Of a DNA stretch of 64,000 nt, positions 1-9,116 are shown piece by piece. The DNA is taken from positions 1-64,000 of the forward strand of contig CAZXCU010000003.1 in NCBI GenBank assembly GCA_964639245.1, read 5' to 3'. A model generated the notes under the pieces. The model searched no databases. It worked only from the letters and a program-made list of their open reading frames with translations, and had not been told where the DNA came from. Made by a program: the position numbers and the translations under genes. Position 1 is the stretch's first letter. Each line of letters begins with the position of its first letter. Source of the DNA: SB15 sp964639245 (GTDB lineage Bacteria > Chloroflexota > Anaerolineae > Aggregatilineales > J027).

Positions 1-67
1 CTCTCTCCCTCCCGTCACCACGACCACACATGCACACCACTCCGGGGGTTTTTTTATTTCCCTACGA

Positions 68-1201
68 CTAAAGCGCTTTTTCCATAATTTCCACCAAATA
101 TTCCGAATTTAACGCTATCGGATTGCCCTTCATGCTGCTGGAATTAGCAGAAAGGCGCACAATTTCGGGAATGGCATTGCGTGTGATGCCATACGCGGAG
201 AGCGCTGGAATCTGAAGATAATCGCGTACCACCCGCACCCACGCCGTTCCCATTTCGGCACTGGGTCGCCCCGTCAGCCATAACGCTATTTGTTCATAAC
301 GCTGAATCACATCCAAGCGATTTTGCTCGCGGGCCGTGCGAATATTGATTTCCATGACTTGTGGCAGTAACGCAGCGCAAACCGCCCCATGCGGCGCATC
401 AAACATCCCGCCAATGACCCCCGCGAAGCCATGTACTGCGCCTAATTTGGCATTCGCCAGCGCCAACCCTCCGAACAAACTCACCAACGCCATATCATGA
501 CGGGCCGCCGGCTCATTTTGATAGGCGCCGCGCAGTGAACGAGCTGCCCGTTGAATCGCTTCGCTGCAAATGGCATCGGTCAAGGGATTGGCCTGATTAG
601 AAACATATGGCTCAATCACCTGAGTCAGCGCGTCCATGCCCGTGGTGGCGGTAATTTCTGGCGGCAAGCCATACGTTAATTCGGGGTCAACCAGCGCGAT
701 TTGTGGCAGCATCATCGGATGGCGCATACTGACTTTGACCCGATGCTCAGGCGAAGCCAGCACCGCATTACGGGTGACTTCTGAACCGGTTCCGGCGGTG
801 GTGGGAATCGCAATCATCGGCAGAGGGGGATTTTGAATCGCCAGCCCTTTGCCAATCACTTCTAAATAATCATACGGGTCGCCGGGATTGGTTGCCAGCG
901 CTGCTACGGCTTTGCCTGTATCCAGCACACTCCCACCGCCCATCGCAATGACCATCTGACAATTTTGAGCCTGTGCGACTCCATCAAGGGCGGTTTGCAC
1001 GGTGGGTTCGCCTGCTACCGAAAAAACGTTTGCCTCGATATTGGCTGCGCTGAGTAAATCGAGCAGGGGTTGGGCGCGTTCCACTTTTTGAAACGTAATT
1101 ACGAGGGCGCGTTCTCCATATGCCCGTGCCAGCGTGCCAATTTCCCGCAGTGTGCCTTCACCAAAAATAATCCGCGTGGCGGTTGCAAATTCAAATTTCA
1201 T
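68..1201 (-). CDS. Iron-containing alcohol dehydrogenase family protein
   Basis: Cytosolic NAD(P)-dependent oxidoreductase of the group III (iron-type) alcohol dehydrogenase fold; 377 residues, normal family length. The nucleotide-binding MGGGSVLDTGKA motif is at about 90-101, and the PTTAGTGSE loop at about 135. The metal site is partly atypical: the family motif DALTH reads DALTQ here (about residue 196), so one of the usual four metal ligands is Gln, while the later GAVHGF and APHGAV histidines are kept. It overlaps the end of the upstream kinase gene by 11 bases, so the two are probably co-transcribed, kinase first. The substrate cannot be told from sequence; a short-chain aldehyde or alcohol, or a sugar-derived one given the kinase partner, is an inference. 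Confidence 0.88.
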   Translation of the reverse strand: MKFEFATATRIIFGEGTLREIGTLARAYGERALVITFQKVERAQPLLDLLSAANIEANVFSVAGEPTVQTALDGVAQAQNCQMVIAMGGGSVLDTGKAVAALATNPGDPYDYLEVIGKGLAIQNPPLPMIAIPTTAGTGSEVTRNAVLASPEHRVKVSMRHPMMLPQIALVDPELTYGLPPEITATTGMDALTQVIEPYVSNQANPLTDAICSEAIQRAARSLRGAYQNEPAARHDMALVSLFGGLALANAKLGAVHGFAGVIGGMFDAPHGAVCAALLPQVMEINIRTAREQNRLDVIQRYEQIALWLTGRPSAEMGTAWVRVVRDYLQIPALSAYGITRNAIPEIVRLSANSSSMKGNPIALNSEYLVEIMEKAL

Positions 1202-2126
1202 AGGGGGTGATCCTCACTTGGGGGAGCAATCGTTCGACATCTTCGCGGCGACAATCGGCTGTACCGGGCAGCATACACACGGCGGACGCGGTGGCAGTGC
1301 CTAAGCGCAAGCCTTCCTCAATCGGCTGACCCCGAAAAATAGAGGCCGCCAACCCCGCCAACATCCCATCCCCCGCGCCGGAGGTGCTAACGACAGGAAT
1401 TTCCAGGGGGGGGATAAAATAGGTCTGGTGGGGCAAAACCGCCACCGTTCCCTGTTCGCCGAGCGTGATAATCGGGATGGTGCCGTGCCGTTCCAGAATC
1501 TTTTTTCCAGCAATCGCTGCCTCTTGAGGGGTTTGGATGTCTTGCTGCATCAAACGGCTAAGTTCATCTTGATTCGGCTTAACGTAGGTGGGGGCGGATT
1601 GTAACCCTATGCTCAGATTTGGCTCATCCGCGTCAAAAATGATCGGAATGTGGTGAGCGCGGGCGAGTCCAATAAATTCGGTATAAATAGCGGGTTCAAC
1701 ACCCTGTGGCAGCGTGCCTCCCAGCACCAGACAGGTTGTTTGGGGCAGCAGGGCGGTATATTTTTCGCGTAGTTGGTCAATGTGGTGCGGCAGCACTTTG
1801 AGGGTTGAGGTCGTGACGGTCATCTGACCTGACCCATCCTCCAAGATGAGGACACAGTTCATGCGGGTTTCGCCTTCGACCTGTGTAAAGTCTACCTGAA
1901 CGCCGCGTGCTTCTAACATACCCTGTGCTTTTTGCCCTAATGCGCCTGCCGCAAAGCCAATCGCCAGACTGGGGATGCCTAACGCGCCTAAAATCCAGGA
2001 AGCATCGGTGGGTTTTCCACCCATACTCTGGTAGGTTTGGGAGGCGCGAATGGTGCGGTTAAGGGCAATGGTCGGAACGAATAAGGTTTGATCAAGGGTG
2101 GTGTTGGCAGTGACAGTTAAAATCAT
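1191..2126 (-). CDS. PfkB-family sugar kinase (1-phosphofructokinase-like)
   Basis: ATP-dependent kinase of the ribokinase/PfkB family, 311 residues. It opens like the hexose-phosphate subgroup (1-phosphofructokinase, tagatose-6-phosphate kinase): MILTVTANTTLDQT, then GGKPTDASWILGALG at about 36-50. The C-terminal signature GAGDGMLAGLA at about 251-261 carries the catalytic Asp and the anion hole. It is the first gene of a two-gene minus-strand unit with the iron-type dehydrogenase. No fru PTS genes are nearby, so fructose-1-phosphate as substrate is only a family-based guess. Confidence 0.85.
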   Translation of the reverse strand: MILTVTANTTLDQTLFVPTIALNRTIRASQTYQSMGGKPTDASWILGALGIPSLAIGFAAGALGQKAQGMLEARGVQVDFTQVEGETRMNCVLILEDGSGQMTVTTSTLKVLPHHIDQLREKYTALLPQTTCLVLGGTLPQGVEPAIYTEFIGLARAHHIPIIFDADEPNLSIGLQSAPTYVKPNQDELSRLMQQDIQTPQEAAIAGKKILERHGTIPIITLGEQGTVAVLPHQTYFIPPLEIPVVSTSGAGDGMLAGLAASIFRGQPIEEGLRLGTATASAVCMLPGTADCRREDVERLLPQVRITPYEI

Positions 2127-2184
2127 GGATTGGATACTCGATTAAAAAACATCATTTTAGCGGGTGGTGGGGGAAGTGCAAGCG

Positions 2185-2543
2185 TTAGGGGGTCAAATCA
2201 TCCACCAAAAGAATTTTGATATTCTGAACGCTGACCAAGCCTTTGTCATTCGTCAAAAAAGCATCACAGTGAGCATCCAGCGCCGTCGCAATTTGCAGCG
2301 CATCTGGTGTTTTTAAACGGTATTGCGCTCTCAGGCTGTATTTCTTGTACGAAGTGGAGGCGGAAGTACCTCTGGAATAGTGATGACAGAAGTAAAGCCT
2401 GTAAAATTTCCTTTATCCAACGCCAGAAAAATAGAACGTAGGCGCTGAATATAGATAGGATTTTTCTCGATAAAATAGATGAAGGGGGAAGTTTCAATAA
2501 AGAGTCGTGATACACCACGAAGGGCATCTGCCACTGCTACCAT
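2185..2543 (-). pseudogene. Broken PIN-domain toxin (internal deletion)
   Basis: Remnant of a VapC-like PIN ribonuclease. The N-terminal part (2543 down to about 2345) reads ADALRGVSRLFIETSPFIYF through to ITIPEVL in one frame, with the first acidic residue of the PIN site. The C-terminal part reads YRLKTPDALQIATALDAHCD, then FLTNDKGL, in another frame and ends at a stop at 2185-2187. These two halves are hallmark PIN segments, but the roughly 35-40 residues that normally separate them are missing and the junction near 2335-2345 is out of frame. It is therefore an internal deletion, not a simple frameshift. The partner antitoxin upstream is intact and overlaps its start by 7 bases. Confidence 0.75.
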
Positions 2544-2755
2544 GAACGATTATCCCATTCATCCCGCAATTGATTCACATATTCTTGGGCATCTATGCCT
2601 TCCCAAAGTTCCGCCCCTAATCCTTCAAGTTCCATAATACTGTGTTTTTTCACCGGAATTTCTTCTTTGAAGCTATTCTCAATAACGCTTAGGAGTTGTT
2701 TGCGTTCTTGGATAGTCAAGGTCGGAATTTCTGTGATTATCTCTTGTAAGGTCAT
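2537..2755 (-). CDS. Small antitoxin-like protein, partner of the broken PIN gene
   Basis: A 72-residue acidic, helical protein starting MTLQEIITEIPTLTIQERKQ; the N-terminal helix-rich part resembles the small antitoxins that precede PIN toxins in cyanobacteria and Chloroflexota. It overlaps the PIN remnant start by 7 bases, the usual toxin-antitoxin arrangement. The RBS AGGAG lies just upstream (about 2763-2767). No DNA-binding motif can be named with certainty. With its toxin deleted it is probably a relic that may still be expressed. Confidence 0.6.
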   Translation of the reverse strand: MTLQEIITEIPTLTIQERKQLLSVIENSFKEEIPVKKHSIMELEGLGAELWEGIDAQEYVNQLRDEWDNRSW

Positions 2756-2848
2756 TTCTCATCTCCTCTTATTCTATTTTAGCCTATTTTTTAGATGACT
2801 TTGTACTCATAGCGGGGGAATTGATCTCCCCCCGCACGACTGACCCTT

Positions 2849-3748
2849 TTAGGCGGGTTTTTCGCCAATGGTAATGCCTGCCAGATTTTCCAGCGCTTTG
2901 ATGAGGGCATGGTTGCCTTCGCTGCCGAGTCCCATCTGCTGCAAAGTGCGGTACAGATTAAAAACCATGCTGGTACTCAGCACCGGCACGCCCATCTGGT
3001 CGGCAGCTTCCAGCACAAGACGCAAATCTTTCTGCTGCAAATCAATGGTGAAGCCGGGACGAAAATCGCGCACGATGGCCTGAGAACCGCGATTCGCCCA
3101 CATCCAACTGCCTGCCGCGCCGCCGCTAATCACATCAATGGTTTTTTTCAAATCGAGACCGCCTGCCTGTGCAAAAACCAGCGCTTCCGCCGCCGCCAGC
3201 ATATTGACCACTACCAGAATCTGATTTACCAGTTTGGTGAGCTGGCCTGCGCCGATGTCCCCCATATGAATGGTGGTTTTGCCCATCACTTGAAAATAGG
3301 GCAGGGCGCGTTCAAATTGGGTAGCCTCCCCACCAACCATAATGCTGAGTGTGCCTTTGGCGGCCCCTTCGCTGCCCCCGCTCATCGGCGCGTCCAGCAT
3401 ATGAATTTGTTTTTCCTGAAGTTTAGCGGCAATTTCGCGGGTGGCTTGCGGGCTGATGGTACTCATATCCACGACCAGCGATCCCGCTTTTGCCCCGTGA
3501 ATAACCCCGTTTTCACCGACCAGTACCGCTTCAACATCCGGTGTATCGCTGACACAGCAAAAAATCACCTCACAATTTTTAGCGAGTTCGGCAGGGCTGG
3601 ACGCGCCTTTTGCCCCGTCCGCCACCAATTCTTCAATGCGGCTAGCGGTGCGATTCCACACCGTCACATCAAAACCCGCCTTTAACAAATTACGGGTCAT
3701 GCCGCGTCCCATAATTCCCAACCCAATGAATCCGACTTTTTCGCTCAT
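2849..3748 (-). CDS. NAD(P)-dependent beta-hydroxyacid dehydrogenase (GarR / 3-hydroxyisobutyrate dehydrogenase family)
   Basis: Oxidoreductase of the 6-phosphogluconate-dehydrogenase-like superfamily that interconverts beta-hydroxyacids and semialdehydes (tartronate semialdehyde, 3-hydroxyisobutyrate and similar). The Rossmann motif GFIGLGIMGRGM is near the N-terminus, the substrate motif DAPMSGGSEGAAKG at about 120, and the catalytic-Lys segment GQLTKLVNQ at about 169. I chose the ATG at 3748, not the one ten codons earlier, because GGAG sits 6 bases upstream and the protein then begins MSEKVGFIGLG, as the family does. It stands alone; the exact substrate is not decided. Confidence 0.85.
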   Translation of the reverse strand: MSEKVGFIGLGIMGRGMTRNLLKAGFDVTVWNRTASRIEELVADGAKGASSPAELAKNCEVIFCCVSDTPDVEAVLVGENGVIHGAKAGSLVVDMSTISPQATREIAAKLQEKQIHMLDAPMSGGSEGAAKGTLSIMVGGEATQFERALPYFQVMGKTTIHMGDIGAGQLTKLVNQILVVVNMLAAAEALVFAQAGGLDLKKTIDVISGGAAGSWMWANRGSQAIVRDFRPGFTIDLQQKDLRLVLEAADQMGVPVLSTSMVFNLYRTLQQMGLGSEGNHALIKALENLAGITIGEKPA

Positions 3749-3927
3749 AATCACTCCGAATTTTGAGAATGGCTTCAAGCATAACTCAAATAGGGATTTT
3801 TCCGCATACCCGCCAAGTGGCTAGGTAAAAAACTCGCCACTTAGCAGATTTTCCCATTCCCGGAAGCCGCTATAATCCGTCTTATTAATAGAAGTTCGCT
3901 ATTTAGCTATGGGGAGGGAGAAATTCA

Positions 3928-4377
3928 ATGTTTGAGGAAGCCTTAGCCGAACAACTCGGCGTTTCGCTGCATGATATTCAGCTATTTTTATCCATGCCAG
4001 CAGACGAACTGCGGAAAAATGCGCTATACCAATCGCTGTTAGAGGACATTGATGCCGATTATCTGTATGGCACACTGGGCGAGGCGCGGCGTGCTTTGGA
4101 CGGCATTTTACCCGGTTTGGTGGACTACATTAAATCCAAATATCATGTGGCGCATTTTCCGTTGTCGTCCTACATGCTCGGTAATTGGGTGGTGGGCTTT
4201 TTAAATTACCCCGATGAACTCTGGCGTTTGTCCAAAATTCACCAGCAGATTCCGCCGCACATTATGCACGAAGTCGTTCCCGAAGTGCTGGCTGGATTGG
4301 GCGAAATGAGTACGGGTAGTGGCGCGTGGCAGCGTGCCTTTGCCGTGATTGTTGTTCCGATGCTGAATGAAAATTAA
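3928..4377 (+). CDS. Hypothetical protein
   Basis: A 149-residue soluble protein that I do not recognise. It begins MFEEALAEQLGVSLHDIQLF and looks mostly helical, with no signal peptide, no obvious metal motif and a single short hydrophobic stretch (MLGNWVVGFL). The RBS GGGAGGGAG is 9-10 bases upstream, which supports the start. It is a single gene between a divergent dehydrogenase and the flavoprotein gene. Confidence 0.65.
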   Translation: MFEEALAEQLGVSLHDIQLFLSMPADELRKNALYQSLLEDIDADYLYGTLGEARRALDGILPGLVDYIKSKYHVAHFPLSSYMLGNWVVGFLNYPDELWRLSKIHQQIPPHIMHEVVPEVLAGLGEMSTGSGAWQRAFAVIVVPMLNEN

Positions 4378-4516
4378 GAGGAAATTTGTTTCTTTAGGGT
4401 GGATGTTTTTTCTCCGTCGAAATAGGCGGAGGCAAATCCGCCCTTAGTCGGATGAGGGGTTTCTCAGACAAGCGTATCGTTAGAACCATATCACGATGAA
4501 CTTGGGAGAAACCACC

Positions 4517-5923
4517 ATGTTAAATGCAGTTACAGCCGCCAAAAATTACACCGAAGAGTCCATCCAACGCCTCAAAAATCAAGTTGAAGGCTTGGTACTT
4601 GTTCCCAGCAGCGCCCAATATGATGATGTTCGTGCCGCATGGAATTTAACCGTCGATCAACATCCCGCCGTCATTGTTGTGGTGTATAACGTGGATGATG
4701 TGGTTGAGGCCGTGTTGTTTGCCCGCGAAGAAGGTCTCAAAATTGCGGTGCAGGCCACAGGACATGGTGTGGCACGTCCGGCGGACGGCGCGTTAATGAT
4801 TGTCATGTCCAACCTGACCCATGTAGACATTGATGCCGAAGCGCAAACCGCGTGGGTACAGGGTGGGGCGATGTGGAAAATGGTTTTGGAAAAATCACAG
4901 GAATTTGGGCTGGCTCCCTTGCTTGGTTCTTCGCCCGGTGTTGGTGTGGTTGGTTACACGCTCGGTGGGGGGATGGGCTGGCTGGCGCGTAAATATGGGC
5001 TGGCAGCCGATAGTGTGATTGAATTTGAAGTTGTCACCATGGATGGACAAGTCCTCCGTGTTAGCAAAACCGAAAACCGTGATTTGTTCTGGGGATTGCG
5101 TGGTGCAGGGGGCAGCTTGGCGATTGTCACCGGGGTGAAAATGAAATTGTATCCGGTGGCGATGGTCTACGGCGGTAACTTGATTTATCCGGCTGCGCTT
5201 GCCCCGCAAGCCTTCCGTTTCTTCCGCGAATGGGTCAAAACCCTGCCCAACGATATGACCGCCTCGATTGCGCTGATGAACTTGCCGCCCATCCCAGAAG
5301 TCCCTGAATTTTTGCGCGGACAATCCGTGGTGTTTGTGCGCGGGTGTTATAGCGGCGAAAATTTGAGTATGGGTGCGGAACTCATCCAACCGTGGCTCCA
5401 CTGGCAAGCGCCGATTGCCAACCTGTTTGGCGAAATGCCCTTCAAAATGGTCGGGATGATTAGCAATGACCCCGAACACCCTGTGCCTGCATTGGGGTCG
5501 GGGGTGTGGCTGAACGAACTTTCTGACAGCGCAATTGATACGATTGTCGAACATACGCTGCCGCAAAATGGCTCACCGATGATGTTCTCGGAAATCCGCT
5601 TTGCGGGCGGGGCGATGTCTGAAGCGCGGGAAAGCGCCTACACCCACCGTACCCATGAATTTCTGCTGCAAATGGTGGGGGCTGCGCCGACATCGGAAGT
5701 CTATCAGATGGTCGAACACTTCATTGCCGATTACAAAGCCTCTCTGGGTTCGGCGGCGGCAAACAAGGTGTACATGAACTTCCTTGAACACCGTGAAAAA
5801 TGGGAAAAAACCGCGCATGGCTATTTGCCGGATGCCTACCAGCGTTTGACGGAACTCAAATCCAAGTATGACCCCGACAATCTGCTGAATCACAGCTTTA
5901 ACATCCCGCCTGCCAAACGCTAA
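4517..5923 (+). CDS. FAD-binding oxidoreductase (BBE / berberine-bridge-like)
   Basis: Flavoprotein of the vanillyl-alcohol oxidase/PCMH fold with a C-terminal BBE segment; such enzymes oxidise alcohols, sugars or related compounds using covalent or tight FAD. An FAD-domain motif GHGVARPADGALMIVMSNLT is visible at about 81-100, TLGGGMGWLARKYGLAAD at about 147, and the C-terminal YDPDNLLNHSFNIPP typical of BBE proteins. The usual flavin-linking His lies in GHG. The ATG at 4517 is preferred to an in-frame ATG seven codons upstream because GGGAG is placed 8 bases before it. It is followed by a strong terminator, so it is probably monocistronic. Confidence 0.88.
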   Translation: MLNAVTAAKNYTEESIQRLKNQVEGLVLVPSSAQYDDVRAAWNLTVDQHPAVIVVVYNVDDVVEAVLFAREEGLKIAVQATGHGVARPADGALMIVMSNLTHVDIDAEAQTAWVQGGAMWKMVLEKSQEFGLAPLLGSSPGVGVVGYTLGGGMGWLARKYGLAADSVIEFEVVTMDGQVLRVSKTENRDLFWGLRGAGGSLAIVTGVKMKLYPVAMVYGGNLIYPAALAPQAFRFFREWVKTLPNDMTASIALMNLPPIPEVPEFLRGQSVVFVRGCYSGENLSMGAELIQPWLHWQAPIANLFGEMPFKMVGMISNDPEHPVPALGSGVWLNELSDSAIDTIVEHTLPQNGSPMMFSEIRFAGGAMSEARESAYTHRTHEFLLQMVGAAPTSEVYQMVEHFIADYKASLGSAAANKVYMNFLEHREKWEKTAHGYLPDAYQRLTELKSKYDPDNLLNHSFNIPPAKR

Positions 5924-5932
5924 CTTTTCCTC

Positions 5933-5969
5933 TTGTCCCCGAACTCACCCTTCGGGGACAAATTTTTTT
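5933..5969 (+). terminator. Rho-independent terminator after the flavoprotein gene
   Basis: Perfect 11-bp stem TTGTCCCCGAA / TTCGGGGACAA with a 7-base loop, followed by an A and a run of seven T. It starts 10 bases after the stop codon. Confidence 0.9.
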
Positions 5970-6112
5970 GGGTAAAAATACGCAATAATCAAATCAAGAT
6001 GTGGTTATGGTCTATATAGCGCATTTTTGATATGCACCCGAATGGGATGGTTATGAGGGATGATTTTAATGACCCATTGCCGGATGAATTTTGGTTCAGC
6101 ATGTCTTCCTAC

Positions 6113-6275
6113 TTACTCCTGTGGCCTCTCCGAGAAAATAGCCCCCACTTTCACGCTGAATCCGGGTAAGGCTGTTCCCCCATCTAACCTGTCCTCTGCC
6201 CCTACATGTTTCAAATGGAGGCTTTCTCCATCCGGTGTATACACGGCAATTTCTTTGCGATTGGGGTAACGCGAC
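6113..6275 (-). pseudogene. Uma2-family (DUF820) C-terminal fragment
   Basis: In the minus strand, the gap between 5970 and 6456 contains an open stretch that reads RYPNRKEIAVYTPDGESLHL, then GGTALPGFSVKVGAIFSE and a stop. This is the characteristic C-terminal beta-rich tail of Uma2 proteins (compare YPDEQQVRVYTPAG and LLPDF in the intact copy at 34515). The N-terminal catalytic part is absent: upstream of residue R the frame no longer matches the family. It is a decayed copy. The rest of the 487-base gap holds the terminator of the upstream gene and the xylA upstream region, where I see nothing else. Confidence 0.7.
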
Positions 6276-6456
6276 CCGATGCAGTTTAACTTTTACATAC
6301 GGTGGTTGAACGGGTGGGGGCAGTGACCCTTGAACTATCGGCGCTCATATAATGACATCCCACTCCAGATGAATTCACCAAACTTTTTGATTTATCGCCT
6401 CAGAATGCCTAAAATAGGCGCTGTTAAGAACATTTCATGTAGGAGTAACTAGAGTT

Positions 6457-7626
6457 ATGGCAAATTATCAGCCAAAACCAGAAGATAAATTTACGTTCGG
6501 ATTGTGGACAGTCGGGAATATTGGACGTGACCCGTTTGGCGGGCCGGTGCGTCCATCAATTTCTCCGGCGGAGATTGTCCATCTGCTGGCGGAAGTCGGC
6601 GCGTATGGGGTCAACTTCCATGACAATGACCTTGTGCCGATTGATGCCTCACCGGTGCGCCGCAACAAAATTGTGGCTGAGTTTAAACAGGCGCTGGCGG
6701 ATACAGGGTTGGTCGTCCCGATGGCAACCACCAACCTCTTTAGCGACGCAGCTTTTAAAGATGGCGCGTTTACCTCCAATGACCCCAAAGTGCGGGCCTA
6801 TGCGCTGCAAAAAACCATGCAGTCGATGGATTTGGGCGTGGAACTCGGCGCGAAAATTTACGTTTTTTGGGGCGGGCGCGAAGGGACTGAATCCGACGCA
6901 ACCAAAGACCCCGTGACCGCCACCAAACGCTTCCGCGATGCGATTAACTTCCTGTGCGATTACGCCAAGTCCCAAAAATATGATTTGAAATTCGCGCTGG
7001 AAGCCAAACCCAACGAACCGCGCTCAGATATTTATTTGCCCACCACCGGCGCGATGCTTGGTTTTATCGCTACGCTGGACTACCCCGAAATGGTCGGCGT
7101 GAATCCCGAAGTGGCGCATGAACACATGGCAGGGCTGAACTTCCTTCATGCGGTAGCCCAAGCATGGGAAGCGGGCAAATTGTTCCACATTGACCTGAAC
7201 GACCAGAAGTTCGGACGCTACGACCAAGATTTCCGTTTCGGCGCGGATATGCTCAAACAGGCGTTTTTCCTTGTGAAATTTTTGGAAGATGTCGGGTATG
7301 CGGGCAGCCGTCATTTTGATGCTCATGCCTACCGCACCGAAGATTATGCAGGCGTGAAGGAATTCGCCAAAGGCTGTATGCGAACCTACCTGATTCTGAA
7401 AGAAAAAGCCCAGCGTTGGAACGCCGATGCTGACATTCAAGCACTGGTGCAGGAAATTAACGCTGACGATGGTACCTACACCCAATTTTTGAATGGCAAA
7501 TTCAGCAAACAAAAAGCGCGTGACCTCAAAAAAGTCAAATTTGACCGTGAAGCCTTAGGAGCGCGGGGGTTGCCCTATGAACGGCTCGACCAATTGACCG
7601 TTGAAGTCCTGTTAGGCGTGCGATAA
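6457..7626 (+). CDS. xylA: Xylose isomerase
   Basis: Converts D-xylose to D-xylulose (and glucose to fructose) in the cytosol with two divalent metals. It is 389 residues, the short class typical of actinobacterial enzymes. Catalytic and metal residues are visible: the NFHDNDLVP motif (His about 54, Asp about 57), the EAKPNEPR motif (Glu metal ligand, about 182-189), the PEVAHEHMAGLNF segment (Glu and His ligands) and the HIDLNDQ motif (Asp ligands about 247-252). The RBS AGGAG is 10-12 bases upstream. xylB follows with only three bases between, so the pair forms an operon for xylose entry into the pentose phosphate pathway. Confidence 0.96.
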   Translation: MANYQPKPEDKFTFGLWTVGNIGRDPFGGPVRPSISPAEIVHLLAEVGAYGVNFHDNDLVPIDASPVRRNKIVAEFKQALADTGLVVPMATTNLFSDAAFKDGAFTSNDPKVRAYALQKTMQSMDLGVELGAKIYVFWGGREGTESDATKDPVTATKRFRDAINFLCDYAKSQKYDLKFALEAKPNEPRSDIYLPTTGAMLGFIATLDYPEMVGVNPEVAHEHMAGLNFLHAVAQAWEAGKLFHIDLNDQKFGRYDQDFRFGADMLKQAFFLVKFLEDVGYAGSRHFDAHAYRTEDYAGVKEFAKGCMRTYLILKEKAQRWNADADIQALVQEINADDGTYTQFLNGKFSKQKARDLKKVKFDREALGARGLPYERLDQLTVEVLLGVR

Positions 7627-7629
7627 GCC

Positions 7630-9108
7630 ATGTACCTGCTGGGCTTAGACATCAGTACCACAGGCGCAAAAGCCCTGCTCATTGATGAACAGGGCTATGT
7701 TACTGCCAGCTATACCACCCCCCAACCGATTAGCGCTCCGAAACCCCTCTGGAGCGAACAAAACCCGGCGGATTGGTGGCATGGGATGGTCGAGTCGATT
7801 CAGGCGGTGCTGCAAAAAGTTCCTGCCGCGCAAATTGCTGCCATCGGCTTAACAGGCCAGATGCACGGGCTGGTTTGCCTTGATAAAAGCGGGCAGGTGC
7901 TGCGTCCTGCCATTTTATGGAATGACCAGCGTACTCAGGCCGAATGCGACTATATTGAGGCCACGGTTGGCACAGAACGCCTCATCGAACTAACGGGCAA
8001 CCGCGCCCTGACCGGATTCACCGCGCCGAAGGTGGTCTGGGTGCGAAATCACGAACCCGAAATTTACGCCCAGATTGCCCACATTTTGCTGCCCAAAGAT
8101 TACATCCGCTTTCAACTGACGGGGGGTTATGCGGCGGACGTTGCGGACGGAGCCGGGATGCTGCTGCTCAATGTCGCCAAACGCCAGTGGTCTGAGGAAG
8201 TTTTATCTGCGCTGGACATTCCGGCTGAATGGATGCCCCATGTTTATGAAGGCACAGCCGTCACAGGCGTGGTCTCGGATGCCGCCGCGAAAATCACCGG
8301 ATTAAAAGCGGGTACGCCTGTCGTGGGCGGGGGGGGCGACCAAGCCGCGCAAGCTGTTGGCGTGGGGGCAGTCAAACCCGGCATTGTCGCTTTAACCGTG
8401 GGAACTTCCGGTGTGGTGTTCGCGCCGTTGAGCAGTTACAGCTACGAACCGCAAGGCCGACTCCATGCGTTTTGCCATGCCGTTCCCAATCAATGGCATT
8501 TTATGGGGGTGATGCTGTCTGCCGCTGGTAGTTTGCAGTGGTATCGGGATACGCTGGCAAAAGACATCGATTTTGAGACGCTGGTGAATGAAGCGGATTC
8601 TGTTCCGGCGGGCAGCGAAGGCTTACAATTTTTGCCCTATCTGACGGGCGAACGCACCCCCCATCCTGACCCCCTTGCACGCGGGGCATTTATCGGCTTG
8701 ACCACCCGCCACACACGCGGACACCTCACCCGCGCTGTGCTGGAGGGCGTGGCCTTTGGCTTGCGCGATAGCTTTGAACTCATCAAAAACAGCGGCTTGC
8801 AAATTGAGCAGGTGCGGGTGAGTGGCGGCGGGGCAAGAAGCGCTCTCTGGCGACAAATCATGTCCGATATTTTAAATGTCCCCTTGGTACAGGTTGCTGC
8901 TATCGAAGGCGCGTCGTATGGGGCAGCGCTGCTGGCGGGAGTCGGGGCGGGCATCTGGCCGGATGCGCTCACCGCCACTCAGGTGATTCAAGCCGAAAGC
9001 GAAACGCAGCCATCCACAAACGCTGCCGCCTACGCGCAAGAATATGCGATTTACCGCAGTTTGTATCCGACCTTGAAGGATACCTTTAAGGCATTGTATC
9101 GAGAATAA
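7630..9108 (+). CDS. xylB: Xylulokinase
   Basis: FGGY-family kinase that phosphorylates D-xylulose to xylulose-5-phosphate, 492 residues, the usual length. The N-terminal GLDISTTGAKALLID phosphate loop, the LTGQMHGLV substrate motif at about 77 and the GGGGDQAAQAVGVG segment with the catalytic Asp at about 235 are present, with LTVGTSGVV after it. It starts three bases after xylA stops and was placed by synteny and sequence. The pair is followed by a palindromic repeat, which may end transcription. Confidence 0.95.
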   Translation: MYLLGLDISTTGAKALLIDEQGYVTASYTTPQPISAPKPLWSEQNPADWWHGMVESIQAVLQKVPAAQIAAIGLTGQMHGLVCLDKSGQVLRPAILWNDQRTQAECDYIEATVGTERLIELTGNRALTGFTAPKVVWVRNHEPEIYAQIAHILLPKDYIRFQLTGGYAADVADGAGMLLLNVAKRQWSEEVLSALDIPAEWMPHVYEGTAVTGVVSDAAAKITGLKAGTPVVGGGGDQAAQAVGVGAVKPGIVALTVGTSGVVFAPLSSYSYEPQGRLHAFCHAVPNQWHFMGVMLSAAGSLQWYRDTLAKDIDFETLVNEADSVPAGSEGLQFLPYLTGERTPHPDPLARGAFIGLTTRHTRGHLTRAVLEGVAFGLRDSFELIKNSGLQIEQVRVSGGGARSALWRQIMSDILNVPLVQVAAIEGASYGAALLAGVGAGIWPDALTATQVIQAESETQPSTNAAAYAQEYAIYRSLYPTLKDTFKALYRE

Positions 9109-9116
9109 TACCCCCA

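Noticed and set aside
2909..3685. 258-codon plus-strand frame opposite the beta-hydroxyacid dehydrogenase
   Set aside because: Antisense shadow of a well-supported gene, with His/Arg-rich translation typical of such shadows.
4895..5566. 223-codon minus-strand frame opposite the flavoprotein gene
   Set aside because: Antisense shadow of a gene with clear FAD-domain and BBE motifs.
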